A DNA stretch of 8,882 nt from Acidobacteriaceae bacterium (GTDB taxonomy: Bacteria; Acidobacteriota; Terriglobia; Terriglobales; Acidobacteriaceae). Below are positions 1 to 6,277 of this stretch, one piece after another. A model generated the notes under the pieces. The model ran no database searches and was not told where the DNA came from. It saw nothing but the letters and a program-made list of their open reading frames with translations. Both the position numbers and the translations under genes were made by a program. Within the stretch, counting starts at the first letter, position 1, and every line of letters starts with the position of its first letter. The stretch is from contig PMCH01000104.1 of NCBI GenBank assembly GCA_003154055.1, forward strand, positions 276-9,157, written 5' to 3'.

Positions 1-2298
1 CCGACCATCGATAAGGACGGAGACCTCCTCGTACCGTCGATGGCCGGCCTGTTCTGGCGCGACAACGGCCATTGGCGAGTGATCAGTGACAGGGACGGCC
101 TCAGCAGCAACAATGTTCAGGTGGCCCTGCAGGATGCCGAGGGCGGCCTGTGGGTGGGGGGCTACGGAACGGGGCTGGATCATCTCACCGGGATCCGCGA
201 CTGGTCGGCCTGGACCCAGGCGGAAGGCTTGCCCGATAACGCGACCTGGGCGACGCTGCGCGATCGCCAGGGACGGCTGTGGGTGGCGACTCCGCAAGGC
301 ATCTCGATCTGGGAGGCGGGGCAGCACCGGTGGAAAACCCTGACGGCAAAAGATGGCTTGAGCGGAACCGAAACGCGGCAACTGGAACTGGCTCGGGACG
401 GCTCCGTCTGGGCGATCGCGATGCCAGGGGGTATCACGCGGATCGCCCCTCGCACTCTTCGCATGCAACGGTATGCGTCGTTTGCGGGAGAGAGTTTCAT
501 TTTCGAAGTGGCGGACCCCAGTGGAAATATCTGGGCGACGACCGGCAAGAAGCTGGTGCGCTTCGATGGGGCGGGTGGCTCGCGTCAGCCCGCGGAGGTT
601 CACTTTCCCGACGGCGCAAGGGGAGGTGCGCTGTATGTGGATTTTTCTCCCGGCGGAGCCCTCTGGCTTTGCGACACAGGACGGCTGTGGCGCTTTGACG
701 GCAAGTCGTGGCGGCTTTTCGCTCACAAGGACGGCGTGGTGGGCGACTCGATTACCAGCCTGGCGGCGGTCAGCGACAACGAAATCTGGCTGGGATATGA
801 CGATGTGGTGGGGATCACCCGCCTGCATCTGGCGGCGAACGGAACGCCTCACGCGGAGCTCTTCCCGTGGGACCTGAGCATCATCGGCAAGGATTCGAAA
901 CACCGGGTCTGGTTCAACGGCACCGACGGAATTCGGGTGCTCGCGCCCGACGGCACCATGCAGCGTTTTACGCAGGCCGAGGGCCTGCTCTGGGACGACA
1001 TCAGTCCCGCGGGATTCCGGGAAGAACCAGACGGCAGCTTCCTGATTTCCACGACGCGCGGGCTGGCTCGCTACGTGCCGCACACGCGGGAGTCCGTCGC
1101 GGTTCCTCCCCGGGTGGTGATCACTGCGGTGTCTTTGGGCGATCAGAACACCAGCGTGCGCAGCCATCCCGAGCGGGACAGCAAACACGGCAGTTTCCAT
1201 GTGCAGTTCACGCCGCTCACCCTGAGTGGTACGGGCGGAGTGTCCTGCCGCTACCGGCTCACCGGCCTGGAGGATGAATACGCAGAATCCAGCCTGCGCG
1301 AAGTCCGCTATTCCAGCCTGCCTCCCGGCGACTATGAGTTCTCGGTGCAGTGCCGGAACGAGCTTTCTTCGTGGAGTCCAGAGGCCGCGCGTTTTTCGTT
1401 CACCATCCTTCCCCCCTGGTGGCAGACGGTGTGGTTCCGCGGTGGAAGTGTGATCATGGCGCTGGTGGGGGTGTGGCTGATTGTGCGCATCCGCACCCAT
1501 GCGCTGAACCGCCGCCGTCGCCAACTGGAGGAGGCCGTTGCCCAGCGGAGCGCGGAACTGTTGCAGAAAAACCGCGAATTGGAAGAGATTTCGCTCACCG
1601 ATCCCCTGACCCGGGCGCGCAACCGGCGCTATTTCTACGAGACGATTCCAGCTGACGCGGCGCACGTCCTCCGGCAGTACCGGGGCTTTGCTGCCGGTGA
1701 CCAGATCCAAACGCCGGAAACCGAACTCGTGTTTGCCATGGTGGACATCGATTTCTTCAAGATTGCCAATGACGAGCATGGGCACATGGCGGGGGACCAG
1801 TTGATTCAGGAGATCGCGCGACGCCTTTCGGACCTGATCCGCAAGTCGGATGTGCTGGTGCGATGGGGTGGAGAAGAATTCCTGGTCGTCTGCCGATCCA
1901 CGGACCGCGCTCATGCAGCGTTGCTGTGCGCCCGGATCCTGGAAGTGATCAATGCCACGCCTTACCGGCTCGAAAACGGTGCGACGGTGATCCTGACGTG
2001 TTCGGTCGGCTGGGCTCCGTTCCCATGGATTCCGGAGGCGGTGGATGCGCTGACGCTGGAACAGGTCATCGAGATCGCGGATCGCGCGCTCTATCTCGCG
2101 AAAAAGACCGGCCGCAACCAGGCCATCGGGCTGTTGCCTTCCAAGGCAGCGGTGCTGACGCCATACGATATCAACATCGAGGCACTGCGGAACGGCGATT
2201 CCGTCATGGCGGACGTGATTCAGACGGAAAACCCGCTGCGCGTCCCGCCACGCACGCAAGCAGCCTCGGCGGGCGGATCCACTCCAGTTTCCGATTAG
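1..2298 (+). CDS. Sensor diguanylate cyclase: beta-propeller (reg_prop) repeats, Y_Y_Y domain, TM segment, GGDEF (5' partial)
   Basis: The frame is open through the left edge: codons before the ATG at 40 read on as propeller-type sequence (DKDGDLLVPS), so that ATG is probably internal. Numbering from it: residues ~1-350 hold repeats of the two-component-regulator propeller type (recurring DGLSSNNV, GGLWVGGYGTGL, GRLWVATPQGI). Residues ~355-458 resemble a Y_Y_Y domain (YRLTGLEDEY, LPPGDYEF). One hydrophobic segment lies at ~468-485, then a basic coiled-coil linker to ~518, then a GGDEF domain (~519-700). The signature is GGEEF (610-614), with metal-binding D569 in VDIDFF and an RxxD product-inhibition site (R601-D604) five residues upstream, so the cyclase should be active and feedback-inhibited. 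Family knowledge: it makes cyclic di-GMP from two GTP, with the propeller outside the membrane sensing an unknown signal. A ~50-residue tail follows the GGDEF. The spacing from RRYF to the first metal Asp is slightly long. Any signal peptide and first repeats are outside the window. Confidence 0.93.
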   Translation, partial: PTIDKDGDLLVPSMAGLFWRDNGHWRVISDRDGLSSNNVQVALQDAEGGLWVGGYGTGLDHLTGIRDWSAWTQAEGLPDNATWATLRDRQGRLWVATPQGISIWEAGQHRWKTLTAKDGLSGTETRQLELARDGSVWAIAMPGGITRIAPRTLRMQRYASFAGESFIFEVADPSGNIWATTGKKLVRFDGAGGSRQPAEVHFPDGARGGALYVDFSPGGALWLCDTGRLWRFDGKSWRLFAHKDGVVGDSITSLAAVSDNEIWLGYDDVVGITRLHLAANGTPHAELFPWDLSIIGKDSKHRVWFNGTDGIRVLAPDGTMQRFTQAEGLLWDDISPAGFREEPDGSFLISTTRGLARYVPHTRESVAVPPRVVITAVSLGDQNTSVRSHPERDSKHGSFHVQFTPLTLSGTGGVSCRYRLTGLEDEYAESSLREVRYSSLPPGDYEFSVQCRNELSSWSPEAARFSFTILPPWWQTVWFRGGSVIMALVGVWLIVRIRTHALNRRRRQLEEAVAQRSAELLQKNRELEEISLTDPLTRARNRRYFYETIPADAAHVLRQYRGFAAGDQIQTPETELVFAMVDIDFFKIANDEHGHMAGDQLIQEIARRLSDLIRKSDVLVRWGGEEFLVVCRSTDRAHAALLCARILEVINATPYRLENGATVILTCSVGWAPFPWIPEAVDALTLEQVIEIADRALYLAKKTGRNQAIGLLPSKAAVLTPYDINIEALRNGDSVMADVIQTENPLRVPPRTQAASAGGSTPVSD

Positions 2299-2328
2299 CT
2301 GCCCCGTCTGCCGGCAGTGACGCGCGCG

Positions 2329-2706
2329 CTACGATTTTTCCAACGGATACGATTTTTCGCGCCACACCCGGATTCCACCGTCCATGGAAATCACGTTGGT
2401 GTAGCCCATCTTTTGCAGGTTGTCGGCTGCCATGGCCGAGCGGAAGCCGCCACCACAATAGAGCACCAGTTCAGTTTTCGTATCGGGGTACCGTTCCTCG
2501 ATGTCACGCTCGATAATGCCCCGGCCCAGGTGGACCGCTCCGGGCAGGTGGTCCTTGGCGAACTCGTTGTCCTCGCGAACGTCAATGAGTGCAAACCTGT
2601 CGCCTCGATCCAGCCTGGCCTTGACTTCTTCCACGTTGGTTTCGCGAACCCGTGTGCGGGCGTCGTTCACAATCTGCAGGAAACGCGGTGCGTGCTGATG
2701 CGCCAT
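2329..2706 (-). CDS. Single-domain rhodanese-like protein
   Basis: This 125-residue protein is one rhodanese domain. ALIDVRE (39-45) and the loop containing HLPGAVHLG (53-61) are typical, and the catalytic loop is C84-G-G-G-F-R89, a complete six-residue sulfurtransferase-type loop, followed by MDGGIRVW near the C terminus. The family moves sulfane sulfur through a cysteine persulfide; the acceptor here is unknown. The frame is open further upstream, but the ATG at 2706 is preferred: AAGGAG sits 10 bases before it (2722-2717) with a nearer GAGG, and the upstream extension is basic and low-complexity. No signal peptide or membrane segment is seen, so it is probably cytosolic. It converges with the diguanylate cyclase gene (30 bases between stops) and diverges from the SET gene. 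A TACAAT at 2794-2789 on this strand could be a -10 box, but no good -35 pairs with it. Confidence 0.9.
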   Translation of the reverse strand: MAHQHAPRFLQIVNDARTRVRETNVEEVKARLDRGDRFALIDVREDNEFAKDHLPGAVHLGRGIIERDIEERYPDTKTELVLYCGGGFRSAMAADNLQKMGYTNVISMDGGIRVWREKSYPLEKS

Positions 2707-2849
2707 AGGTCCTCGGCTCCTTGTTGAAGCAGGAAAATGCGGCGGGACTCGCGTGCGGGAGAAGCCGCCCGCTCTGTCCCGGGTTTCCATTGTAGTGAAT
2801 CGCGAGGCGGATGGCTTGCCTCGTCCGGCCTGGAGTGTGGTAAAGATGG

Positions 2850-3344
2850 ATGGAACAGTTTTTAGCGAACTTCTGCCGGACTTCTCTCGGAACTATGTCT
2901 CTGAATATCCGCCAATCCCGCATTCATTCCTTCGGTTGCTACACCACCCGGCCCATCAAGAAAGGGGCCCTGGTTGTGGAGTACATCGGAGAACGGCTCA
3001 GCCCCGCTCAGGCTGAGGATCTGTACGATGACGCTCCGCACACCTATCTGTTCGCCCTGGACGGCGGAAAGCATATCCTGGACGGCTTTGGCGTGGCGGC
3101 ATTCATCAATCACTCGTGCGATCCGAACTGCGAGACCGATCAAATCCGGGGAAAAATCTGGGTCATCGCGGCGCGCGACATCGAACCGGGGGAAGAACTG
3201 ACGTACGACTACAACCTTTACGACGGCGACGATGATGCACCCTGTTTGTGCGGCGCGAGGCGCTGCCGGGGAAGCCTCTATTCGCGAGAGCACCTGCGCA
3301 AGCTGGCTCGGATCCGGGCCAAAAACACGGCAGCCGCCGTTTGA
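2850..3344 (+). CDS. SET-domain protein with post-SET cysteine motif (putative protein-lysine methyltransferase)
   Basis: The 164-residue product is essentially a bare SET domain. SRIHSFGCYTTRPIKKG (23-39) is the opening strand region, FINHSCDPNC (85-94) carries the NHSC motif, and EELTYDYN (115-122) carries the catalytic tyrosine motif. The post-SET C132-x-C134-x4-C139 follows. In eukaryotic SET enzymes the post-SET cysteines bind zinc together with the cysteine of NHSC, here C90, and all four are present. Family role: transfer of methyl from S-adenosylmethionine to lysine side chains; the substrate is unknown. No pre-SET region or other domain is fused. The start is uncertain: the ATG at 2895 (residue 16) places the start right before the domain and may be the real one, since residues 1-15 look non-conserved and neither start has a strong Shine-Dalgarno. 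A weak TTGCCT/TAAAGA pair (2816-2846, 19-base spacer) would also fit the downstream start. Confidence 0.88.
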   Translation: MEQFLANFCRTSLGTMSLNIRQSRIHSFGCYTTRPIKKGALVVEYIGERLSPAQAEDLYDDAPHTYLFALDGGKHILDGFGVAAFINHSCDPNCETDQIRGKIWVIAARDIEPGEELTYDYNLYDGDDDAPCLCGARRCRGSLYSREHLRKLARIRAKNTAAAV

Positions 3345-3489
3345 AGGACTAGTCTTCCCAGGCCGCCGGAGGCGATCGTCTGGGCGGTGGCACTCCCGTG
3401 CCATCACCTGAAGCACTGCTGTGCCATTCCAAGATCAACGGTGGAGAAAGAGAATGTTCTCACTCACCCTCAGAAGACTAGTTCCTTTC
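3343..3489. repeat. Gap bounded by an imperfect inverted repeat containing ACTAGT
   Basis: The left arm GAAGGACTAGTCTTC (3343-3357) overlaps the stop codon of the SET gene. The right arm GAAGACTAGTTCCTTTC (3473-3489) ends 10 bases before the response-regulator start. The arms are reverse complements apart from one inserted T, and each is nearly self-palindromic around ACTAGT. Between them are several small dyads: CCCAG (3357-3361) with CTGGG (3380-3384), and two GCAC/GTGC dyads. No reading frame is supported inside. This could be a small non-autonomous mobile or REP-like element, or a structured leader. Copy number in the genome would decide, and I cannot see it. Confidence 0.5.
3388..3427. 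promoter_or_regulatory. Two tandem GCAC-N4-GTGC dyads, candidate operator or paired RNA hairpins
   Basis: The first dyad is TGGCAC-TCCC-GTGCCA (3388-3403). The second is GCAC-TGCT-GTGC (3413-3424). The two also form a direct repeat, GCACTnnnGTGCCAT (3390-3404 and 3413-3427), spaced 23 bases apart, roughly two helical turns. They lie 73-112 bases upstream of the response-regulator ATG. The arrangement fits a dimeric DNA-binding protein on two phased sites, or two small hairpins in a leader. No U-tract follows, so they are not terminators. Confidence 0.35.
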
Positions 3490-3499
3490 GGCGGTCAAA

Positions 3500-3943
3500 A
3501 TGAATTTTGGCGATTTCTCAGTTCAGGGAAACACAGCCGGCGCGGCCAAGGCGACGGCGCGGATCCTGATTGCGGACGACAGTTCCCTGGTTCGCCAGCA
3601 ACTCCGCGCGGTGCTGGAACTGAATCCCGATTGGGAAGTGTGCGGTGAGGCGGGGGATGGCCGAGAAGCCGTGGAAAAAGCCCGCCTGCTGCAGCCAGAC
3701 GTGGCGATTCTCGATTTCTCCATGCCCATGATGAATGGTTTGCAGGCGGCCCAGGAAATCTCCCGCCAATTTCCGGAGATGCCCCTGCTTTTGTTCAGCG
3801 CGTTTCTCTCCCGCCAACTGGTGGAGGAAGCTCGCAAACAGGGCTTCCGCGGCGCGGTTGCCAAATCCGATATCTCGCACGGACTACTCCTCGCCATCGA
3901 AACACTGCTCGAGAAGAAGGAATTCTTTTCCTCCGATTTCTGA
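3500..3943 (+). CDS. Single-domain response regulator (receiver only)
   Basis: The 147-residue protein is one receiver domain plus short tails. The acidic pair is D26-D27 (ILIADDSS), the phospho-acceptor is D72 (AILDFSMPMMNG), the switch Ser is S100 (LLLFSA) and the conserved Lys is K122 (AVAKSD), so the phosphorylation site is complete. No output domain follows: only about 25 residues of helix remain before the stop. Such proteins work by protein-protein contact or as phosphotransfer intermediates. The first ~19 residues precede the domain and are not distinctive. Only a weak ribosome site (CGGCGG) precedes the ATG. No histidine kinase gene lies in the window. It sits 54 bases before the DciA-like gene, in the same direction, but that gene may have its own promoter, so co-transcription is uncertain. 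Confidence 0.92.
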   Translation: MNFGDFSVQGNTAGAAKATARILIADDSSLVRQQLRAVLELNPDWEVCGEAGDGREAVEKARLLQPDVAILDFSMPMMNGLQAAQEISRQFPEMPLLLFSAFLSRQLVEEARKQGFRGAVAKSDISHGLLLAIETLLEKKEFFSSDF

Positions 3944-3971
3944 TTATTCCCACGCCCTCGTGCCGTAACGC

Positions 3972-3994
3972 CCGGTGCTACAATCGAGCACCGG
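3972..3994 (+). promoter_or_regulatory. 8-bp inverted repeat spanning a TACAAT box and abutting the ribosome binding site of the DciA-like gene
   Basis: CCGGTGCT (3972-3979) pairs perfectly with AGCACCGG (3987-3994) around a 7-base loop. TACAAT (3979-3984), a good sigma-70 -10 match, falls inside it, although no convincing -35 lies at the right distance. The right arm shares its last two G with the GGAG ribosome binding site (3993-3996) of the ATG at 3998. As DNA it could be an operator over a promoter; as RNA it could partly mask the ribosome site. If TACAAT is the real -10, transcription would start near 3991 and the RNA hairpin could not form. Confidence 0.4.
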
Positions 3995-3997
3995 AGA

Positions 3998-4291
3998 ATG
4001 AATTTGGAACGCGCGAGCGCAAGCCTGGACAAAGTGATCGGCGATGCGCTGCATCGCGTCCGGTCGGGCGATACCGCCCTTCTGGCGTGGCCTTTAGTCT
4101 GCGGCAGCGCGGTGGCGGACCGAACGCGGGCGCTGAGTTTTTCGCGGGGAGTGCTCTATGTCGAGGTGGCGGACCAGGGCTGGCGGCGCGAACTGATGTC
4201 ACTGGCCGGACGCTACCTGGCGGCGGTGAATAAGTACTCCCGCGAACGCGTGGAGCGCATCGAGTTTGTTGTGTCGAAGCAGGCCCTCTGA
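3998..4291 (+). CDS. DciA-like / DUF721 family protein
   Basis: This 97-residue protein matches the compact core of the DUF721/DciA family: an N-terminal helix, AWPLVCGSAVADRTR (30-44), strand GVLYVEVADQGWRREL (51-66), a helix, and a final strand VERIEFVV (85-92). DciA proteins interact with the replicative helicase DnaB in bacteria that lack DnaC/DnaI and are the ancestral loaders. Assignment here is to the family from sequence pattern; function is inferred. GGAG at 3993-3996 sits close before the ATG, supporting this start. Many DciA proteins have a longer tail; this one ends right after the core, so it is a short version. It lies upstream of gatC with a 69-base gap in the same direction. 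Confidence 0.75.
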   Translation: MNLERASASLDKVIGDALHRVRSGDTALLAWPLVCGSAVADRTRALSFSRGVLYVEVADQGWRRELMSLAGRYLAAVNKYSRERVERIEFVVSKQAL

Positions 4292-4360
4292 CGGCCGGGA
4301 TGCCGCTGCCGGAAACGCTGTTGCGATCACGACCGACTTTTTGATCTGCTGGGTCCAACC

Positions 4361-4699
4361 ATGAAGGTCAACGAAAAAGACGTCGCCTATGTGGCTGATC
4401 TGGCCAACCTGGAACTGTCCGAAGAAGAACGCGCCCGCATGCTGCGCGATCTGAATTCCATCCTGCAGTACATCGAACACCTGAACGAGCTCAATACCGA
4501 CAAGGTTTCGCCCATGGCCCAGGTGTCGGACCGCCATGGCGTGGACGAATCGAAACAAGATGGCGAACACTTTGCCTACGCCGCGCGAGAAGATGTCCGC
4601 AACGGCCTCCGCGAGTCGTTGTCGCATGACGAGGCTCTGAAGAATGCCCCGGAGGCGGACGGTACGTTCTTTGTGGTGCCGAAAGTGATCGAGAGGTAG
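4361..4699 (+). CDS. gatC: Asp/Glu-tRNA amidotransferase subunit C
   Basis: The 112-residue product opens with the GatC signature KDVAYVADLANLELSEEE (6-23) and continues with LNSILQYIEHLNEL (31-44), ending in GTFFVVPKVIER. GatC is the small subunit that wraps around GatA and stabilises GatCAB, which amidates Glu-tRNA(Gln) or Asp-tRNA(Asn). It is somewhat longer than the usual ~95-100 residues; the extra length sits between MAQVSD (52-57) and the conserved REDVRNGL (77-84), a region that is variable in the family. No clear Shine-Dalgarno precedes the ATG, but the match from residue 1 supports it. Only 5 bases separate it from gatA, so they form an operon. Confidence 0.95.
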   Translation: MKVNEKDVAYVADLANLELSEEERARMLRDLNSILQYIEHLNELNTDKVSPMAQVSDRHGVDESKQDGEHFAYAAREDVRNGLRESLSHDEALKNAPEADGTFFVVPKVIER

Positions 4700-4704
4700 G
4701 GCTC

Positions 4705-6150
4705 ATGGCGGCGGGCGCGGAGATCACAAACTTCACCATCGATTCGGTCCGAAGGGCAATCGCCGAGCGGCAGACGACTGCGAGCGCTCTGGCTCAGGAT
4801 TTCTACACGCGCATCCGGCAGGAAGATCCGGAGATCGGCGCCTTTCTCACGCTCTCGGAAGAGCGCGCGTTTGCGCAGGCGGCGCGCATCGACCAGATGG
4901 CTGCCGCGGGCGCGCCCTTGCCGCCCCTGGCGGGAGTTCCCGTAGCGATCAAGGACGTGATGGTGACGCGCGGCGTGCGCACGACCGCGGGTTCGAAGAT
5001 CCTGGAAAATTTTGTGCCGCCGTATGACTGCACGGCCGTTGTGCGTCTGGAGGCGGCGGGCGCGGTGGTTCTTGGCAAGCTGAACTGCGACGAGTTTGCC
5101 ATGGGATCGTCGACCGAAAACTCGGCGTACCATCCGGTGCACAATCCGCGGGACAAGAGCCGCGTGCCGGGCGGATCGTCTGGCGGATCGGCGGCTGCGG
5201 TTGCTGCGGGAATGGCGGTGGCAACTTTAGGATCCGATACGGGTGGATCGATTCGGCAGCCGGCGTCGTTTTGCGGCGTGGTGGGACTGAAGCCGACTTA
5301 CGGCCGCGTTTCGCGCTACGGATTGATTGCCTTCGCTTCGTCTCTCGACCACATTGGGCCGTTTGCAAAGACGGTGAAAGAAGCGGCGCTGGTGCTGCGC
5401 ACGATAGCAGGGCGCGATCCGATGGACTCGACTTCCGCGGATGTGCCGGTACCGGACTACGTCGCCGAACTGGAGAAGCCGGTCCAAGGCTTGAAGGTTG
5501 GCGTGGCCAGGGAGTATTTCGGCGATGGACTCGATCCGGAGGTCAGGGCGGCGGTCGAGGCGGCCATCCAAAAGCTGGCCGAGCTTGGATGCGAGGTAGT
5601 ACCGGTTTCTCTGCCGCACACCGAGTATGCGATTCCCGCGTACTACATCGTTGCAACGGCGGAGGCGTCGTCGAACCTGGCTCGCTACGACGGCGTGCGT
5701 TATGGATTTCGCGCGCCGAAATCCCGCACGCTATCCGAAATGTACCGGCGAACCCGCGACGGCGGCTTCGGGATCGAGGTCAAGCGGCGCATCATGCTCG
5801 GGACCTACGCGCTGAGCGCCGGTTACTACGATGCGTACTATTTGAAGGCACAGAAGGTGCGCACGCTGCTCACGCGCGACTTCGACGAAGCTTTCAAGAA
5901 GGTGGATGTGATTGCTGCGCCCACCTGTCCCACACCCGCTTTCCGGCTAGGGGAGAAAGTCAACGACCCACTCGCCATGTATCTGGCGGATATTTATACG
6001 GTGACGGCGAACCTGGCAGGCGTGCCGGGGATTTCCCTTCCCTGCGGCGAGAATCACGAGAAGCTGCCGATTGGGTTGCAGCTGTTTGGCCGGCACTTTG
6101 ACGAAGCGACCTTGCTGCGGGTGGCGCACTCGTACGAGAGGACTGCGTAG
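4705..6150 (+). CDS. gatA: Asp/Glu-tRNA amidotransferase subunit A
   Basis: The 481-residue protein is a full-length amidase-signature enzyme. The Ser-cisSer-Lys triad is visible: K83 in VAIKDVM, S158 in the GGSSGGS loop (156-162), and nucleophile S182 in GSDTGGSIRQ (176-185), each four residues after the positions known in Staphylococcus GatA. FCGVVGLKPTYGRVSRYG follows, as expected for GatA rather than for other amidases. It releases ammonia from glutamine, which is channelled to GatB. AGAGG of the ribosome site overlaps the gatC stop region just upstream, supporting translational linkage. The C terminus stops at ERTA, a few residues short of many homologues but past the conserved core. gatB is not in the window; the next genes downstream are on the other strand, so gatB must be elsewhere. 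Confidence 0.97.
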   Translation: MAAGAEITNFTIDSVRRAIAERQTTASALAQDFYTRIRQEDPEIGAFLTLSEERAFAQAARIDQMAAAGAPLPPLAGVPVAIKDVMVTRGVRTTAGSKILENFVPPYDCTAVVRLEAAGAVVLGKLNCDEFAMGSSTENSAYHPVHNPRDKSRVPGGSSGGSAAAVAAGMAVATLGSDTGGSIRQPASFCGVVGLKPTYGRVSRYGLIAFASSLDHIGPFAKTVKEAALVLRTIAGRDPMDSTSADVPVPDYVAELEKPVQGLKVGVAREYFGDGLDPEVRAAVEAAIQKLAELGCEVVPVSLPHTEYAIPAYYIVATAEASSNLARYDGVRYGFRAPKSRTLSEMYRRTRDGGFGIEVKRRIMLGTYALSAGYYDAYYLKAQKVRTLLTRDFDEAFKKVDVIAAPTCPTPAFRLGEKVNDPLAMYLADIYTVTANLAGVPGISLPCGENHEKLPIGLQLFGRHFDEATLLRVAHSYERTA

Positions 6151-6172
6151 GGACAGCCGCCCTCGGTTGTCC
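6151..6172 (+). repeat. 9-bp hairpin directly after the gatA stop
   Basis: GGACAGCCG (6151-6159) pairs with CGGTTGTCC (6164-6172) over the loop CCCT, with one G-U pair. It begins on the base after the TAG stop. No U-tract follows immediately, so by itself it is not an intrinsic terminator. It resembles the short GC-rich palindromes scattered in intergenic DNA (REP-like), or could protect the mRNA 3' end. Confidence 0.5.
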
Positions 6173-6174
6173 AG

Positions 6175-6204
6175 AGCGAGCTGGGCTTGCTTTCTTTGTC
6201 TTTT
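6175..6204 (+). terminator. Probable rho-independent terminator of the gatCA operon
   Basis: AGCGAGC (6175-6181) pairs with GCTTGCT (6185-6191), with one G-U pair and a 3-base loop TGG. A T-rich run (6192-6204, ten T of thirteen) follows at once. Position, 24 bases after the gatA stop, orientation and tract all fit. The minus-strand fmdE-like gene ends at 6278, so this separates two converging transcription units. Confidence 0.5.
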
Positions 6205-6238
6205 ACTGGATTCTTTCGGAAGAGGAAAGCCGGGTAAC

Positions 6239-6266
6239 CACGGAGGGCACGGAGGAACACGGGGGA
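6239..6266. repeat. Three degenerate CACGGAGG units
   Basis: CACGGAGGG (6239-6247), CACGGAGGA (6248-6256) and CACGGGGGA (6258-6266) lie in tandem with one extra A. They are in the gap between the converging gatA and fmdE-like genes, outside both coding regions. The units look like short purine-rich intergenic repeats rather than a coding or regulatory feature. Confidence 0.5.
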
Positions 6267-6277
6267 AGGTCTTCAGA

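Noticed and set aside
2299..2328. Possible bidirectional terminator between the converging cyclase and rhodanese genes (CTGCC...GGCAG)
   Set aside because: The stem is only 5 bp with a 9-base loop and there is no T-tract on either side.
2707..2790. Longer rhodanese N terminus from an upstream ATG at 2790
   Set aside because: The extension is basic low-complexity sequence outside the domain, while the internal ATG at 2706 has AAGGAG at a proper distance.
2789..2794. TACAAT on the minus strand as the rhodanese -10 box
   Set aside because: It is a good -10 match but no acceptable -35 lies 16-18 bases upstream, so it is only mentioned, not called.
3388..3402. Possible sigma-54 promoter (TGGCAC...TGCC)
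   Set aside because: The GG-to-GC distance is 9 bases instead of 10 and the -12 element does not match; the palindrome explains the resemblance.
2862..3416. Minus-strand open frame opposite the SET gene
   Set aside because: It covers the SET coding region on the opposite strand and shows no domain, whereas the SET frame has full motifs.
5271..6101. Long open frame (276 codons) on the plus strand inside gatA
   Set aside because: It is a shifted frame of gatA, Arg/Gly-rich as expected from GC-rich shadow frames, with no domain.
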